Part shown: piece after piece, positions 53,631 to 61,826 of the stretch
Numbering within the stretch: position 1 is the first letter of the stretch
How the letters are laid out: each line of letters opens with the position of its first letter
Origin: DAITQM01 sp039794245
GTDB taxonomy: Bacteria > Pseudomonadota > Gammaproteobacteria > Xanthomonadales > Wenzhouxiangellaceae
Assembly (NCBI GenBank): GCA_039794245.1
Contig: JBDIVS010000001.1
Span: 1 to 64,000 of the forward strand
Direction: 5' to 3'
Length of the DNA stretch: 64,000 nt
Notes under the pieces: model-generated
What the model was told of the DNA's origin: nothing
What the model saw: only the letters and a program-made list of their open reading frames with translations
Database searches by the model: none
Translations under genes and position numbers: made by a program

Positions 53631-54218
53631 TCACTCCGCCGGCGGCACGGCCGGATGGTCGCCGAGTTTTTCGCCGGCTAAATCGACGCCGAGACCGAGC
53701 ACCGTGCGGTTGGCATAAGCGAAATACGCGGCGACCTGGTTGATCTCGAGGATCTCGCCGTCATCCCAGCCAGCCGCCCGCAGGCGGTCGATATCGCCCC
53801 TGGTGATGGTCCCCGGTGCCAGTGTCAGTGCCGCGGCATAGTCCAATGCCGCAACCTCGCGCGGCGCAAAAGGCGGCGAGGCGGGTTCGACCGTGAGCGC
53901 GGCGAGCAACACTGCGGTATGCTCCTCGTCGCCGAGCAGGCGCCGCATGCCGGCTTCGTGGTGGGCGACGCAATAAGCGCAGCGGTTGAGCCGGCTGACC
54001 CGCACACCGATCGCCTCCAGGAACCAGGCCGGCACCGTGTTCGCCGGATGGTGCAGTGCATTCCGATACAGCGCCAGGTGGCCTTTCAGGGTGTGCGGCC
54101 TTTGGCTGTGCGCCTGGATGATCTGATCGATCTGGCCGTCGGGGTTGGCGGCGCGCGCGTAAAGCTCGGCCAGCATGCCGCCGGCATCGGCAGGTTCGAT
54201 CGTCGCGATCCAGGTCAT
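53631..54218 (-). CDS. Peroxidase-related CMD/AhpD-like protein
   Basis: 195-residue carboxymuconolactone decarboxylase-fold protein. RCAYCVAHHEAGM holds the CxxC and histidine typical of AhpD-type and peroxidase-related proteins, which handle peroxide reduction with thiol partners. The start MTWIATIEP at 54218 is chosen because the longer frame would run into tRNA-Glu. Its stop is eight bases from the convergent lipoprotein gene. Confidence 0.85.
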   Translation of the reverse strand: MTWIATIEPADAGGMLAELYARAANPDGQIDQIIQAHSQRPHTLKGHLALYRNALHHPANTVPAWFLEAIGVRVSRLNRCAYCVAHHEAGMRRLLGDEEHTAVLLAALTVEPASPPFAPREVAALDYAAALTLAPGTITRGDIDRLRAAGWDDGEILEINQVAAYFAYANRTVLGLGVDLAGEKLGDHPAVPPAE

Positions 54219-54252
54219 ATCTCTTTCGCGTTTCAACCGTAACCGAAAAAAA

Positions 54253-54328
54253 TGGCGTCCCCTAGGGGATTCGAACCCCTGTTGTCGCCGTGAAAGGGCG
54301 ATGTCCTGGGCCTCTAGACGAAGGGGAC
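54253..54328 (-). tRNA. tRNA-Glu (anticodon UUC)
   Basis: Acceptor GTCCCCT pairs with AGGGGAC, discriminator G, CCA encoded at 54253-54255. D-arm is CGTCTAGAGGCCCAGGACA, anticodon stem-loop CGCCCTTTCACGGCG shows TTC, and the T-arm is AGGGGTTCGAATCCCCT. Lies downstream of tRNA-Ala on the same strand, so they are probably co-transcribed. Confidence 0.95.
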
Positions 54329-54340
54329 ATCTAGACACTT

Positions 54341-54358
54341 GAGACTAGAGGCTAGAAG
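54341..54358. repeat. Inverted copy of the heptamer motif
   Basis: GAGACTAGAGGCTAGAAG, whose complement reads as two heptamer-type units. It can pair with the array at 54420-54545, giving the tRNA precursor a possible long hairpin just before tRNA-Glu. Confidence 0.5.
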
Positions 54359-54419
54359 CCGGACCCAGAGTGGGCACTGCCGATGAAACTCAAGTCAACA
54401 CCGGAGTTTCATATGAATT

Positions 54420-54545
54420 TTCTAGTTTCTAGTTTCTAGTTTCTAGTTTCTAGTCTCTAGTCTCTAGTCTCTAGTTTCTAGTCTCTAGTCTCTAGTTTCT
54501 AGTCTCTAGTCTCTAGTTTCTAGTTTCTAGTTTCTAGTTTCTAGT
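54420..54545. repeat. 18 perfect tandem heptamers YTCTAGT between two tRNA genes
   Basis: Exactly 126 bases made of 18 units, each TTCTAGT or CTCTAGT, varying only at the first base in the order T5 C3 T C2 T C2 T4. The array begins right after the spacer and ends one base before the encoded CCA of tRNA-Ala. Each unit contains CTAG, a tetramer rare in most proteobacterial DNA. Confidence 0.95.
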
Positions 54546-54621
<76 letters not shown>

Positions 54622-54681
54622 ACACGGACGGACCATGCAAGGCCGGGCATTCTAGCCTGCCGGGCCGCCGCTGTCAAATCG

Positions 54682-55200
54682 TCAATGACCCGTCTTGGGC
54701 ACGACAAAACGCCCGCAGCACCGGCCGGCCGAATCGCCGGCCGAATCGCCGGCCGGCCGCATATGGGCGCGGTGGTGGCCGCTTTCGATCAGGTATTCGA
54801 GCCAGCGGCTGAGCGCCAGATGGCGCCTCAGGATACGCCATGCCAGCCGGTCCGGCGGCGGGACACCGTGCCGGGCGATGCCGGGCACGGTATGGAAGGC
54901 GATCAACTCGGCGGTGCGGAAATCGTGGTAACAACGGACGTGGGCGTTGGGCTCGGTGGCATCGGGATCGTGGCGGTAACGATGGTAAAGCCTGAGCGAG
55001 GTGGTGTAGCGGCTCAATGCCAGCACCTCGATCGCCAACTGCGGCCCCGCTACCGCATTGCTCAGCCAGCTTTGACCCGGCCGCCGCCGGGCGGGCACCA
55101 GCAGGCTGAGGTGGCGGTAGATCGTCTCCTGGAGCGCCGGCAGATGTTGGAGATCCGGCCAGCAGGTGCGGTGACAAATGGGCGCGGCGAGTTGCAGCAT
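54682..55200 (-). CDS. DUF1249 family protein (YqiB-like)
   Basis: 172 residues. RCYHDFRTAELIAFHTVPGI, with SRYTTSLRLYHRY before it and a C-terminal helix LSRWLEYLIESGH, matches the DUF1249/YqiB pattern known from gammaproteobacteria; function unknown. The last part contains a repeated GDSAGDSAG encoded by a short DNA repeat (54727-54756) and looks poorly conserved. The start at 55200 has no strong ribosome site. Confidence 0.75.
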   Translation of the reverse strand: MLQLAAPICHRTCWPDLQHLPALQETIYRHLSLLVPARRRPGQSWLSNAVAGPQLAIEVLALSRYTTSLRLYHRYRHDPDATEPNAHVRCYHDFRTAELIAFHTVPGIARHGVPPPDRLAWRILRRHLALSRWLEYLIESGHHRAHMRPAGDSAGDSAGRCCGRFVVPKTGH

Positions 55201-55271
55201 GGCGGCGAGGATAGCATAGCGTCAAAGGCTTTCGGCACCGCCGCAGGCGGCCTGCAGCCGGACAGCGAAAT

Positions 55272-56087
55272 TCAGAAGAACCGCTTTTCCAGGCCCAAAT
55301 CCTGCAGGATGCGGCTGGCGATCTCCTCGATCGAAGTGTGCGTGGTGTTGAGCTGCGGGATGTTTTCGCGCTTGAACAGCGCCTCAGCGGCCTTGACCTC
55401 GCAGCGGCATTGCGCCAGGCTGGCGTAGCGGCTGCGCGGCCGGCGCATTTCGCGGATCTGCGCCAGGCGCGCCGGGTCGATCGTCAGACCGTAGAGCTTT
55501 TGCCGGTGGCGGCGGAGAAATTCGGGCAATTCGTCGCGCGCCAGATCCTCCTCGGTGAACGGATAGTTCGCGGCGTTGACTCCGAAATGCAAGGCGAGAT
55601 AAAGGCAGGTCGGGGTCTTGCCCGAGCGCGAAACGCCGATCAGGATGACCTCGGCCTGGTCGAAATCGACCTTGATGCCGTCATCGTGCGCCAGGGCGTA
55701 GTTGGTCGCCTCGATGCGGTGCTCGTAGCGCGCCGCGTTGCCGATACCGTGCGCCCGGCCGACGCGCGGCGAGCGGCCGACACCGAGCACGCCTTCGATC
55801 GGGTCGAGAAACAGGCCGAACAGGTCCATCACCTTGCCGCGGCTGTGGTGCAAGATCGCAACCAGTTGCGGATCGACGATCGTGCTGAAGACGAGCGGCG
55901 TCGCCTGGTCGTGCTCGGCCGCGCGGTCGATCCGCGCCCTCGCCTGCTCGGCTTTTTCGGCGTTATCGACAAACGGCAGCCGCGCTTCGGCAAAGGTGAT
56001 GCCGCGGAACTGGGTCAGCAGGCTGTGGCCGAGGGTCTCGGCGGTGATCGCCGTGCCGTCGGAGACAAAGAACACTGAGCGCTTCAT
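55272..56087 (-). CDS. ppsR: Phosphoenolpyruvate synthase regulatory protein (PSRP)
   Basis: 271-residue bifunctional kinase/pyrophosphorylase (DUF299) that inactivates and reactivates PpsA by ADP-dependent phosphorylation. FFVSDGTAITAETLGHSLL is the N-terminal family block and GVSRSGKTPTCLYLA is the P-loop. The ATG at 56087 (MKRSVFF) gives normal length. Divergent from its target ppsA across about 130 bases. Confidence 0.94.
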   Translation of the reverse strand: MKRSVFFVSDGTAITAETLGHSLLTQFRGITFAEARLPFVDNAEKAEQARARIDRAAEHDQATPLVFSTIVDPQLVAILHHSRGKVMDLFGLFLDPIEGVLGVGRSPRVGRAHGIGNAARYEHRIEATNYALAHDDGIKVDFDQAEVILIGVSRSGKTPTCLYLALHFGVNAANYPFTEEDLARDELPEFLRRHRQKLYGLTIDPARLAQIREMRRPRSRYASLAQCRCEVKAAEALFKRENIPQLNTTHTSIEEIASRILQDLGLEKRFF

Positions 56088-56218
56088 CGCCCCGGAAAGG
56101 TAAAATAAAAAGATTCTGCACCCTGAAGCCCTAGGCCGGCCCCGGATGCGATCGCGGGATGGGCCTTCACAGATCTGCAACAAAACGATTCTTTCATCGC
56201 CATTCAGGATCAAGACAA

Positions 56219-58573
56219 GTGAGCGATTATATTCGCTGGTTGGACGAAATCGGCATGGCCGACCTCGATGCCGCGGGCGGCAAAGGCGCCAGCCTCGGTG
56301 AAATGATCCGCCATCTCGGCGCCCTCGGCATCCGGGTGCCGGGCGGATTCACCACCACCGCCCTGGCTTACCGCGCCCACCTGGCGCAGAACGGACTGGC
56401 CGCGCGGATCGACGAGCGGCTCGCCGGGCTCGATATCGAGGATACCGCGGCGCTCAGTGCTGCCGGCCGCGAAATCCGCGAGTGGATCGCCGCGACGCCG
56501 TTCCCCGCCGAGGTGCAGGCGGCGATCACGGCGGCCTGGGCGGCGTTCTGCGAACGCGAGGGCGCCCCTCCGGTCGTTGCCGTACGCTCGTCGGCCACTG
56601 CCGAGGATCTGCCCACGGCCTCGTTCGCCGGCCAGCAGGAAACCTTTCTCAACGTCAGCGGCCGGGACGCGGTGCTCCGCGCGATCGGCCAGGTGTTCGC
56701 CTCGCTGTACAACGACCGGGCCATCGCCTACCGCGTCCACCACGGCTTCGCCCACGCCGATGTGGCGCTGGCCGCGATCGTCCAGCGCATGGTGCGCTCG
56801 GACCTCGGCGCCAGCGGCGTCGTCTTCACGCTCGACACCGAATCGGGATTTAGCAACGTGGTCCTGATCACCGCCGCCTGGGGGCTGGGCGAGGCGGTGG
56901 TGCAAGGCGCGGTGAATCCTGACGAGATCGTTTTGTACAAGCCCAACCTCAAAGCCGGCCGGCCGGCGATCGTGCGCCGCAATCTGGGCGCGAAAAATCT
57001 ACGCATGGTGTACGACGACCAGGGCGGCGTACGCACCGAGCCGGTGCCGGAAGCGCTGCGCCGGCGCTTTGCGCTCGATGACGAAACGGCGCACGAACTG
57101 GCGCGCCAGGCACTGGCGATCGAAACGCACTACGGGCGGCCGATGGACGTCGAATGGGCACTGGACGGCGACAACGGCCGCCTGTATATCCTGCAAGCCC
57201 GGCCCGAAACCGTCAAAGGCCGCAACCAGGGCGTCATCGAACGCTATACCCTGCTCGAATCGTCGGACCGCATCCTGGCCCGCGGCCGCAGCATCGGCCA
57301 ACGCATCGGCCAGGGCACGGCCCGGGTGATCACCGGCCCGCAGGACATGCACCAACTCGCCGCCGGCGAGGTGCTGATCACCGATATGACCGACCCCGAT
57401 TGGGAACCGGTGATGAAACGGGCCGCGGCGATCGTCACCAACCGCGGCGGGCGCACCTGCCATGCGGCGATCATCGCCCGCGAACTGGGCATCCCGGCGG
57501 TCGTCGGCTGCGGTGACGCGACCGCGACGATCGCCGCCGGCACACCGGTCACCGTGTCGTGCGCCGAAGGCGAAACCGGCCTGATCTACGCCGGTCTCGT
57601 GCGTTTCGAACGCCAGACCTCAAGGCTCGACGAACTGCCGGCGCCGCCGCTCAAGATCATGATGAACGTCGGCAACCCCGACCGCGCTTTCGATTTCGCT
57701 CAGATCCCGAACCACGGCGTCGGCCTGGCGCGCCTGGAGTTCATCATCAACCGCATGATCGGCATCCATCCGCGGGCGTTGCTCGAATACCGGCGCCAGG
57801 ATGAGGCGACGCGCCGGGCGATCGACGAAGCGGCCGCGGCCTACCCCGACCCGGTCAGTTTTTATATCGCCCGGCTCACCGAGGGCATCGCGACGATCGC
57901 CGCGGCCTTCGCCCCGCAGCCGGTGATCGTCAGGCTCTCCGATTTCAAGAGCAACGAATATGCCAACCTGCTCGGCGGCGCGCGCTACGAGCCCGACGAG
58001 GAAAACCCGATGCTCGGCTTCCGCGGCGCCGGGCGCTATATCGATCCGGGGTTCAAACCGTGCTTCGAACTCGAATGCCGGGCGCTCAAAAAAGTGCGCG
58101 AGGAGATGGGGCTCGGCAATGTCTGGGCGATGGTGCCGTTCGTACGTACCGTCGCCGAGGGCGCCGAAGTGCTCGCCGTGATGCGCGAGTTCGGCCTCGA
58201 ACGCGGCCTGAACGATCTGAAAATCATCATGATGTGCGAAATTCCGTCGAACGCGCTGCAAGCCGATGCCTTTCTGGAGCATTTCGACGGCATGTCGATC
58301 GGCTCGAACGACCTGACGCAACTGACGCTCGGCCTCGACCGCGATTCGGGGCTGGTCGCCGAACGCTTCGACGAGACCGACCCGGCGGTGAAAGCCCTGA
58401 TGTCAATGGCGATCCGCGCCTGCCGGGCGCGCGGCAAATACATCGGCATCTGCGGCCAGGGCCCGTCGGACCACCCGGAACTCGCCCGCTGGCTGCTCGC
58501 CGAAGGCATCGAAAGCCTGTCGCTGAACCCCGATACCGTCGTCAAGACCTGGCTCGACCTGGCGGGGTTGTAA
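56219..58573 (+). CDS. ppsA: Phosphoenolpyruvate synthase
   Basis: 784-residue enzyme making PEP from pyruvate and ATP in gluconeogenesis. Domain order: ATP-grasp nucleotide-binding region (GGKGASLGEMIRHL, VRSSATAEDLPTASFAGQQE), phosphohistidine domain (GGRTCHAAIIARELGIPAV, His415), and PEP/pyruvate barrel (SDFKSNEYANLLGG, SIGSNDLTQLTLGLDRD, YIGICGQGPSDHPE with the active cysteine). GTG at 56219 is chosen because the protein block begins there; the ATG at 56159 adds unrelated residues. Confidence 0.94.
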   Translation: MSDYIRWLDEIGMADLDAAGGKGASLGEMIRHLGALGIRVPGGFTTTALAYRAHLAQNGLAARIDERLAGLDIEDTAALSAAGREIREWIAATPFPAEVQAAITAAWAAFCEREGAPPVVAVRSSATAEDLPTASFAGQQETFLNVSGRDAVLRAIGQVFASLYNDRAIAYRVHHGFAHADVALAAIVQRMVRSDLGASGVVFTLDTESGFSNVVLITAAWGLGEAVVQGAVNPDEIVLYKPNLKAGRPAIVRRNLGAKNLRMVYDDQGGVRTEPVPEALRRRFALDDETAHELARQALAIETHYGRPMDVEWALDGDNGRLYILQARPETVKGRNQGVIERYTLLESSDRILARGRSIGQRIGQGTARVITGPQDMHQLAAGEVLITDMTDPDWEPVMKRAAAIVTNRGGRTCHAAIIARELGIPAVVGCGDATATIAAGTPVTVSCAEGETGLIYAGLVRFERQTSRLDELPAPPLKIMMNVGNPDRAFDFAQIPNHGVGLARLEFIINRMIGIHPRALLEYRRQDEATRRAIDEAAAAYPDPVSFYIARLTEGIATIAAAFAPQPVIVRLSDFKSNEYANLLGGARYEPDEENPMLGFRGAGRYIDPGFKPCFELECRALKKVREEMGLGNVWAMVPFVRTVAEGAEVLAVMREFGLERGLNDLKIIMMCEIPSNALQADAFLEHFDGMSIGSNDLTQLTLGLDRDSGLVAERFDETDPAVKALMSMAIRACRARGKYIGICGQGPSDHPELARWLLAEGIESLSLNPDTVVKTWLDLAGL

Positions 58574-58638
58574 CACGGCTTTCACCACGCAGCACACGAA
58601 GGGGTTAATTCGGCAAATTTTATCCTTCGTGCCCTTCA

Positions 58639-58915
58639 GTGTGCCAGGCGAAGTCTGGTCCACCCAACGATCTGAGAGGTGATCGTCCATGTCATTGGCC
58701 GTTCGACAAGGTAGCTGAAGGAGCGGCGGCTCGGGGTAACCCGGCTGTCGAAGTCTCTGGAAGCACACCCGTGAGCCGTAATGCCAGTGAACTCGATTCG
58801 GCCTCGTTACACAAGCACAGGTGGCCAGCCTTCCGGAGATGGTGAAGCCCAAGACCGGTGATGAAGCAACGGGCACGAGCAATCATCAGGCCTGCCGGGG
58901 TGATTGGACCCAACA
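58639..58915 (+). ncRNA. Probable 5' fragment of a group II intron
   Basis: Starts GTGTG, the group II 5' consensus, then a CCAG / CTGG stem, a CGGG-GTAA-CCCG hairpin with a GNRA loop, and later a CAATCA / TGATTG stem. The GAGCCGTAATGCCAGTGAAC style of sequence recalls domain I of bacterial group II introns. No reverse transcriptase frame and no domain V were seen, so it would be a dead 5' scrap. Identification is from memory of such elements. Confidence 0.4.
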
Positions 58916-59055
58916 GTTGCATAAATTTTGCTCGAATTTATATATTTCTTCATTAAATCAATAAGTTATGAGAATTTTAGTTAAAGCATCGAATTCACCC
59001 TGGGGTGACTCGCCCGCTTGACCGAGCATTCCGGGAATTGATGCAACAGTTGGGT
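58908..59055. other. AT-rich island bracketed by inverted ACCCAAC-GTTGCAT repeats
   Basis: ACCCAACAGTTGCAT at 58908-58922 and its inverse near 59041-59055 (one mismatch) enclose about 120 bases, the first 75 strikingly AT-rich (ATAAATTTTGC, TTTATATATTTC). No gene is seen. With the intron-like fragment before it, 58574-59055 is a gene-free stretch that probably records past insertions. Confidence 0.5.
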
Positions 59056-61488
59056 TCAAAAATACGGCAGAAGATACGGCAGATCCGGCGGCGGGGCGGC
59101 CGGGTTCTGCTCAAGGCGCACCCGCCATTCGCCGATAAAACGGAACAGGCCCGACTGCCACATACCGGGGCAACGGTCGAGCAGCGCCGCAGCGGCAGCG
59201 GCATCGCCACCGGCGGCGAGCAGCCGGGCGCGGGCGATCACCACGGGGCAATAATCGGCGAGCGGCGTGGCGTTCAAGGCGGCGAGCAACGATGCCGGGG
59301 TGTCGAGATCGCCATCGGCGGCCATAAGCCAGATCAGGTTGGCGATCAGATGTGCCCCGATCCGGTTGGCCGGCGTTGCCTCATCGACGGCGGCGCGCAG
59401 GATCCCGGCCGCTTCCCGGGCGCCCGGCCCGCCGCGATACGCCATTTCGGCGCGCGCCAGCGCGGTTCGCAACCTCAGTGCCAGTGAGGCCGCCGGCAAA
59501 TCGGCCAACTGCCGGGCCCAGGCGGCCGTGATGTCGGCCGAGGGGTGGATATCCGGCTGTGCCGCGAGGTGGATCTGATAGAGACGGATCAGCATCTCGC
59601 CCGGCCTGGCCGGCGCCGCTTCGGGCGGTAACAGGCGGCTCAACGCGGTCCACGCATTGTCTGCATCGCCCTTATAGAACTTGACCCCCGCATCCAACCA
59701 CAAACAAGTGTAGGGGCTGTCGCCAACTTGCCAATACGGTAAAGTCGCGGTACGAATCTGTTCGATCAACGCCCCTGCACCTTTGGCCTGGCGCTCGGCG
59801 GCGGCCAAGTCGCCGACGGCAAGTTCGGCGATCCCCCGGCAGGTCAGCAGGCACAGATGGACCGCCGGCTCGTCGATATCGGCCAGGGCACGCGCCGCGC
59901 CCTCGAAATCGGCGGCCGCTTCGGATAAACGGCCCTGGGCCAGCAGGGCCCGCGCCCGGAGCCAACGCGACCGGCCGTCGAGGAGGCGGTCGTCCAGTGC
60001 CGCGGCCAGGGCCAAGGTACGGTCGCTCAGTTCCTCGGCGTGCAGATATTCCCCCCGCGCGAGATGCAGATCGCCTTCGCGCAGGTACGTCTCGGCGATA
60101 TACGGCAGGCGGTTGCTGCGCCTTAAATAGACGCGCGCCGCATCGAGCGCGCCGATCGCCGCCTCGCTCTCGCCGCGCGCCGCGTAAAGAGAGGCCCATG
60201 ACAATTGCAGATGGGCCGCATCATCCGGCGCCAGATCGCGCCGCCGTTCGAGCCCGGTGAGCAGCCGCGATGCCTCGTCGAACTGCCCGAGCCAGGTCCT
60301 GGCCTCGGCGGCAAGCGATACGGCATACACAGCGTGGTGCGGCGCGGCGCCGGCCGCCACCCGCTCGGCCGCGGCGAGCGCCGCCGCGGCGTTACCGAGC
60401 GCCAGTTCGGTTTCGGCATACAACAATTGGCCGGGCATGAAGTCTGCGCGCACCCCCAACAGCGCCGTCAATTCTATCTCGGCGCGCCGCCAGCGGCGGG
60501 CGTTGACCGCATACAGCGCGCTGATGTAGTACAGCCGCTCATCGATCGCCAGCCGATCGACCCCGGCCGCGGTCACCCCAAGGGAGAGGTTTTCGCTGGC
60601 GGCGGCGATTTTCAGGGCCAATTCGATGATCGCGTCGTAGGAGTTCGCCGAACGGACGGAGATTGTTGTTGGGGTGCGGCCGGGACCCAACAGGCGGGCC
60701 TGCAGGACGTAGAGATCGCCTTCACGCCACAGCACCGGTGTGGCAAGCCGATCGGCGCCGATTTTCGCGGCCAGGCCAAGCAGCTCGGCATCGCCGGTCG
60801 CGGCATCGGCGTCGAGCCTGGACGCAACGGCCATATCGAGCACCGTCACCCCACTGACCTGGCCCGCCACCTCGCCGATCAACGACGCGCCGCCATAGCG
60901 CACCCACGACAACAAATCGCCGCCGGAGTTGATCTGGATCGGCAAGATCGCCAGCATCACCGGCGGCGCTGCCACCGTTACGGCCGGCGGTACCGGCGCC
61001 CCGTCACCATCAGGGAAACGGCTCGGCCAGGTGACGACCACGCCGATCGCCACGCCGAGCAGCACGATAAACGACAGCGGCCAGAGCCTGGGCAAGACAT
61101 GTTCGCGGTAAGGAGGCGCGAGCCGGGTTGCTTTGGGTGGGTCCGTGCCGTCATACCCCGCGGCCGGTTCGACCACCGGCCAGGCAAAGCGGTAGCCGAT
61201 ACCGCGGATATTTTCGATCGCCTCGCCCGCTTCGCTTTCGGTGCTCAAGGCACGGCGCAGCTTCATCACGCACTGCGCGATCGCCGATTCGCTGGTGAAC
61301 TCGTGCCCCCACAGGTGCTTTTGTATCTCGTCGCGACCGACGACCCGGTGGCGGTTGGTGACGAGCAGCAGCAACAGCTCATAGGGCTTGTGTTCGATCT
61401 CGACCGGCTCGCCGTTGCACAGCAGGCGATGCAACGCGGTATCGATCCTGTAAGGACCGAATTCGTAAACCGATGTATCCTCGCTCAT
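59056..61488 (-). CDS. CadC-like winged-helix transcriptional regulator with TPR domain
   Basis: About 810 residues. An OmpR/PhoB-type winged helix at the N-terminus (VYEFGPYRIDTALHRLLCNG, LWGHEFTSESAIAQCVMKLR, NIRGIGYRFAW), one membrane helix near residue 140 (LWPLSFIVLLGVAIGVVVTW), then a long periplasmic part of TPR-like alpha repeats rich in alanine. This is the ToxR/CadC one-component layout, sensing outside and binding DNA inside. Start MSEDT at 61488 has GGTGGA before it; an ATG at 61503 is possible. No obvious partner gene. Confidence 0.85.
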   Translation of the reverse strand: MSEDTSVYEFGPYRIDTALHRLLCNGEPVEIEHKPYELLLLLVTNRHRVVGRDEIQKHLWGHEFTSESAIAQCVMKLRRALSTESEAGEAIENIRGIGYRFAWPVVEPAAGYDGTDPPKATRLAPPYREHVLPRLWPLSFIVLLGVAIGVVVTWPSRFPDGDGAPVPPAVTVAAPPVMLAILPIQINSGGDLLSWVRYGGASLIGEVAGQVSGVTVLDMAVASRLDADAATGDAELLGLAAKIGADRLATPVLWREGDLYVLQARLLGPGRTPTTISVRSANSYDAIIELALKIAAASENLSLGVTAAGVDRLAIDERLYYISALYAVNARRWRRAEIELTALLGVRADFMPGQLLYAETELALGNAAAALAAAERVAAGAAPHHAVYAVSLAAEARTWLGQFDEASRLLTGLERRRDLAPDDAAHLQLSWASLYAARGESEAAIGALDAARVYLRRSNRLPYIAETYLREGDLHLARGEYLHAEELSDRTLALAAALDDRLLDGRSRWLRARALLAQGRLSEAAADFEGAARALADIDEPAVHLCLLTCRGIAELAVGDLAAAERQAKGAGALIEQIRTATLPYWQVGDSPYTCLWLDAGVKFYKGDADNAWTALSRLLPPEAAPARPGEMLIRLYQIHLAAQPDIHPSADITAAWARQLADLPAASLALRLRTALARAEMAYRGGPGAREAAGILRAAVDEATPANRIGAHLIANLIWLMAADGDLDTPASLLAALNATPLADYCPVVIARARLLAAGGDAAAAAALLDRCPGMWQSGLFRFIGEWRVRLEQNPAAPPPDLPYLLPYF

Positions 61489-61503
61489 AGGCGTGTCCAC
61501 CAC

Positions 61504-61826
61504 GGCCGGTATCCCTGCTGCCGGCCAAACCGGAACCGGGCGAAAACGGGTTTTCCTTATCGCGACAGCGATCGCGCGGGAGGATCAGTGAAGCGCCGCG
61601 CCGCTCGCCGGCTGGTCTTATATGGCGTTTTTCAACCTGCCGGCGCTCCCCGTACGTGACGGGTCGGGCCGGCGATCGAACGCCGGGCAGAGGTTGACAA
61701 ATACGCCGGGCACAGGGATGATCGAGCCCGGCTATAAATGAAAGTCATCCGCCGCCAGCAGGTAACATACTACGATCCGGGATGCGCCGCAAGACGGCGG
61801 CGGGCGTAAAATACCCGAATCGACCC
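61504..61826. other. Intergenic region between the TPR regulator and ettA
   Basis: Over 300 bases without a convincing gene. A plus-strand TTGACA (61694-61699) and GATGAT (61717-61722) pair with 17-base spacing is present but points toward the convergent end of ettA. The remainder shows only GC-rich sequence with short inverted repeats. Confidence 0.4.

Noticed and set aside
54420..54545. Heptamer array as a CRISPR
   Set aside because: Units are contiguous seven-base repeats with no spacers and there are no cas genes.
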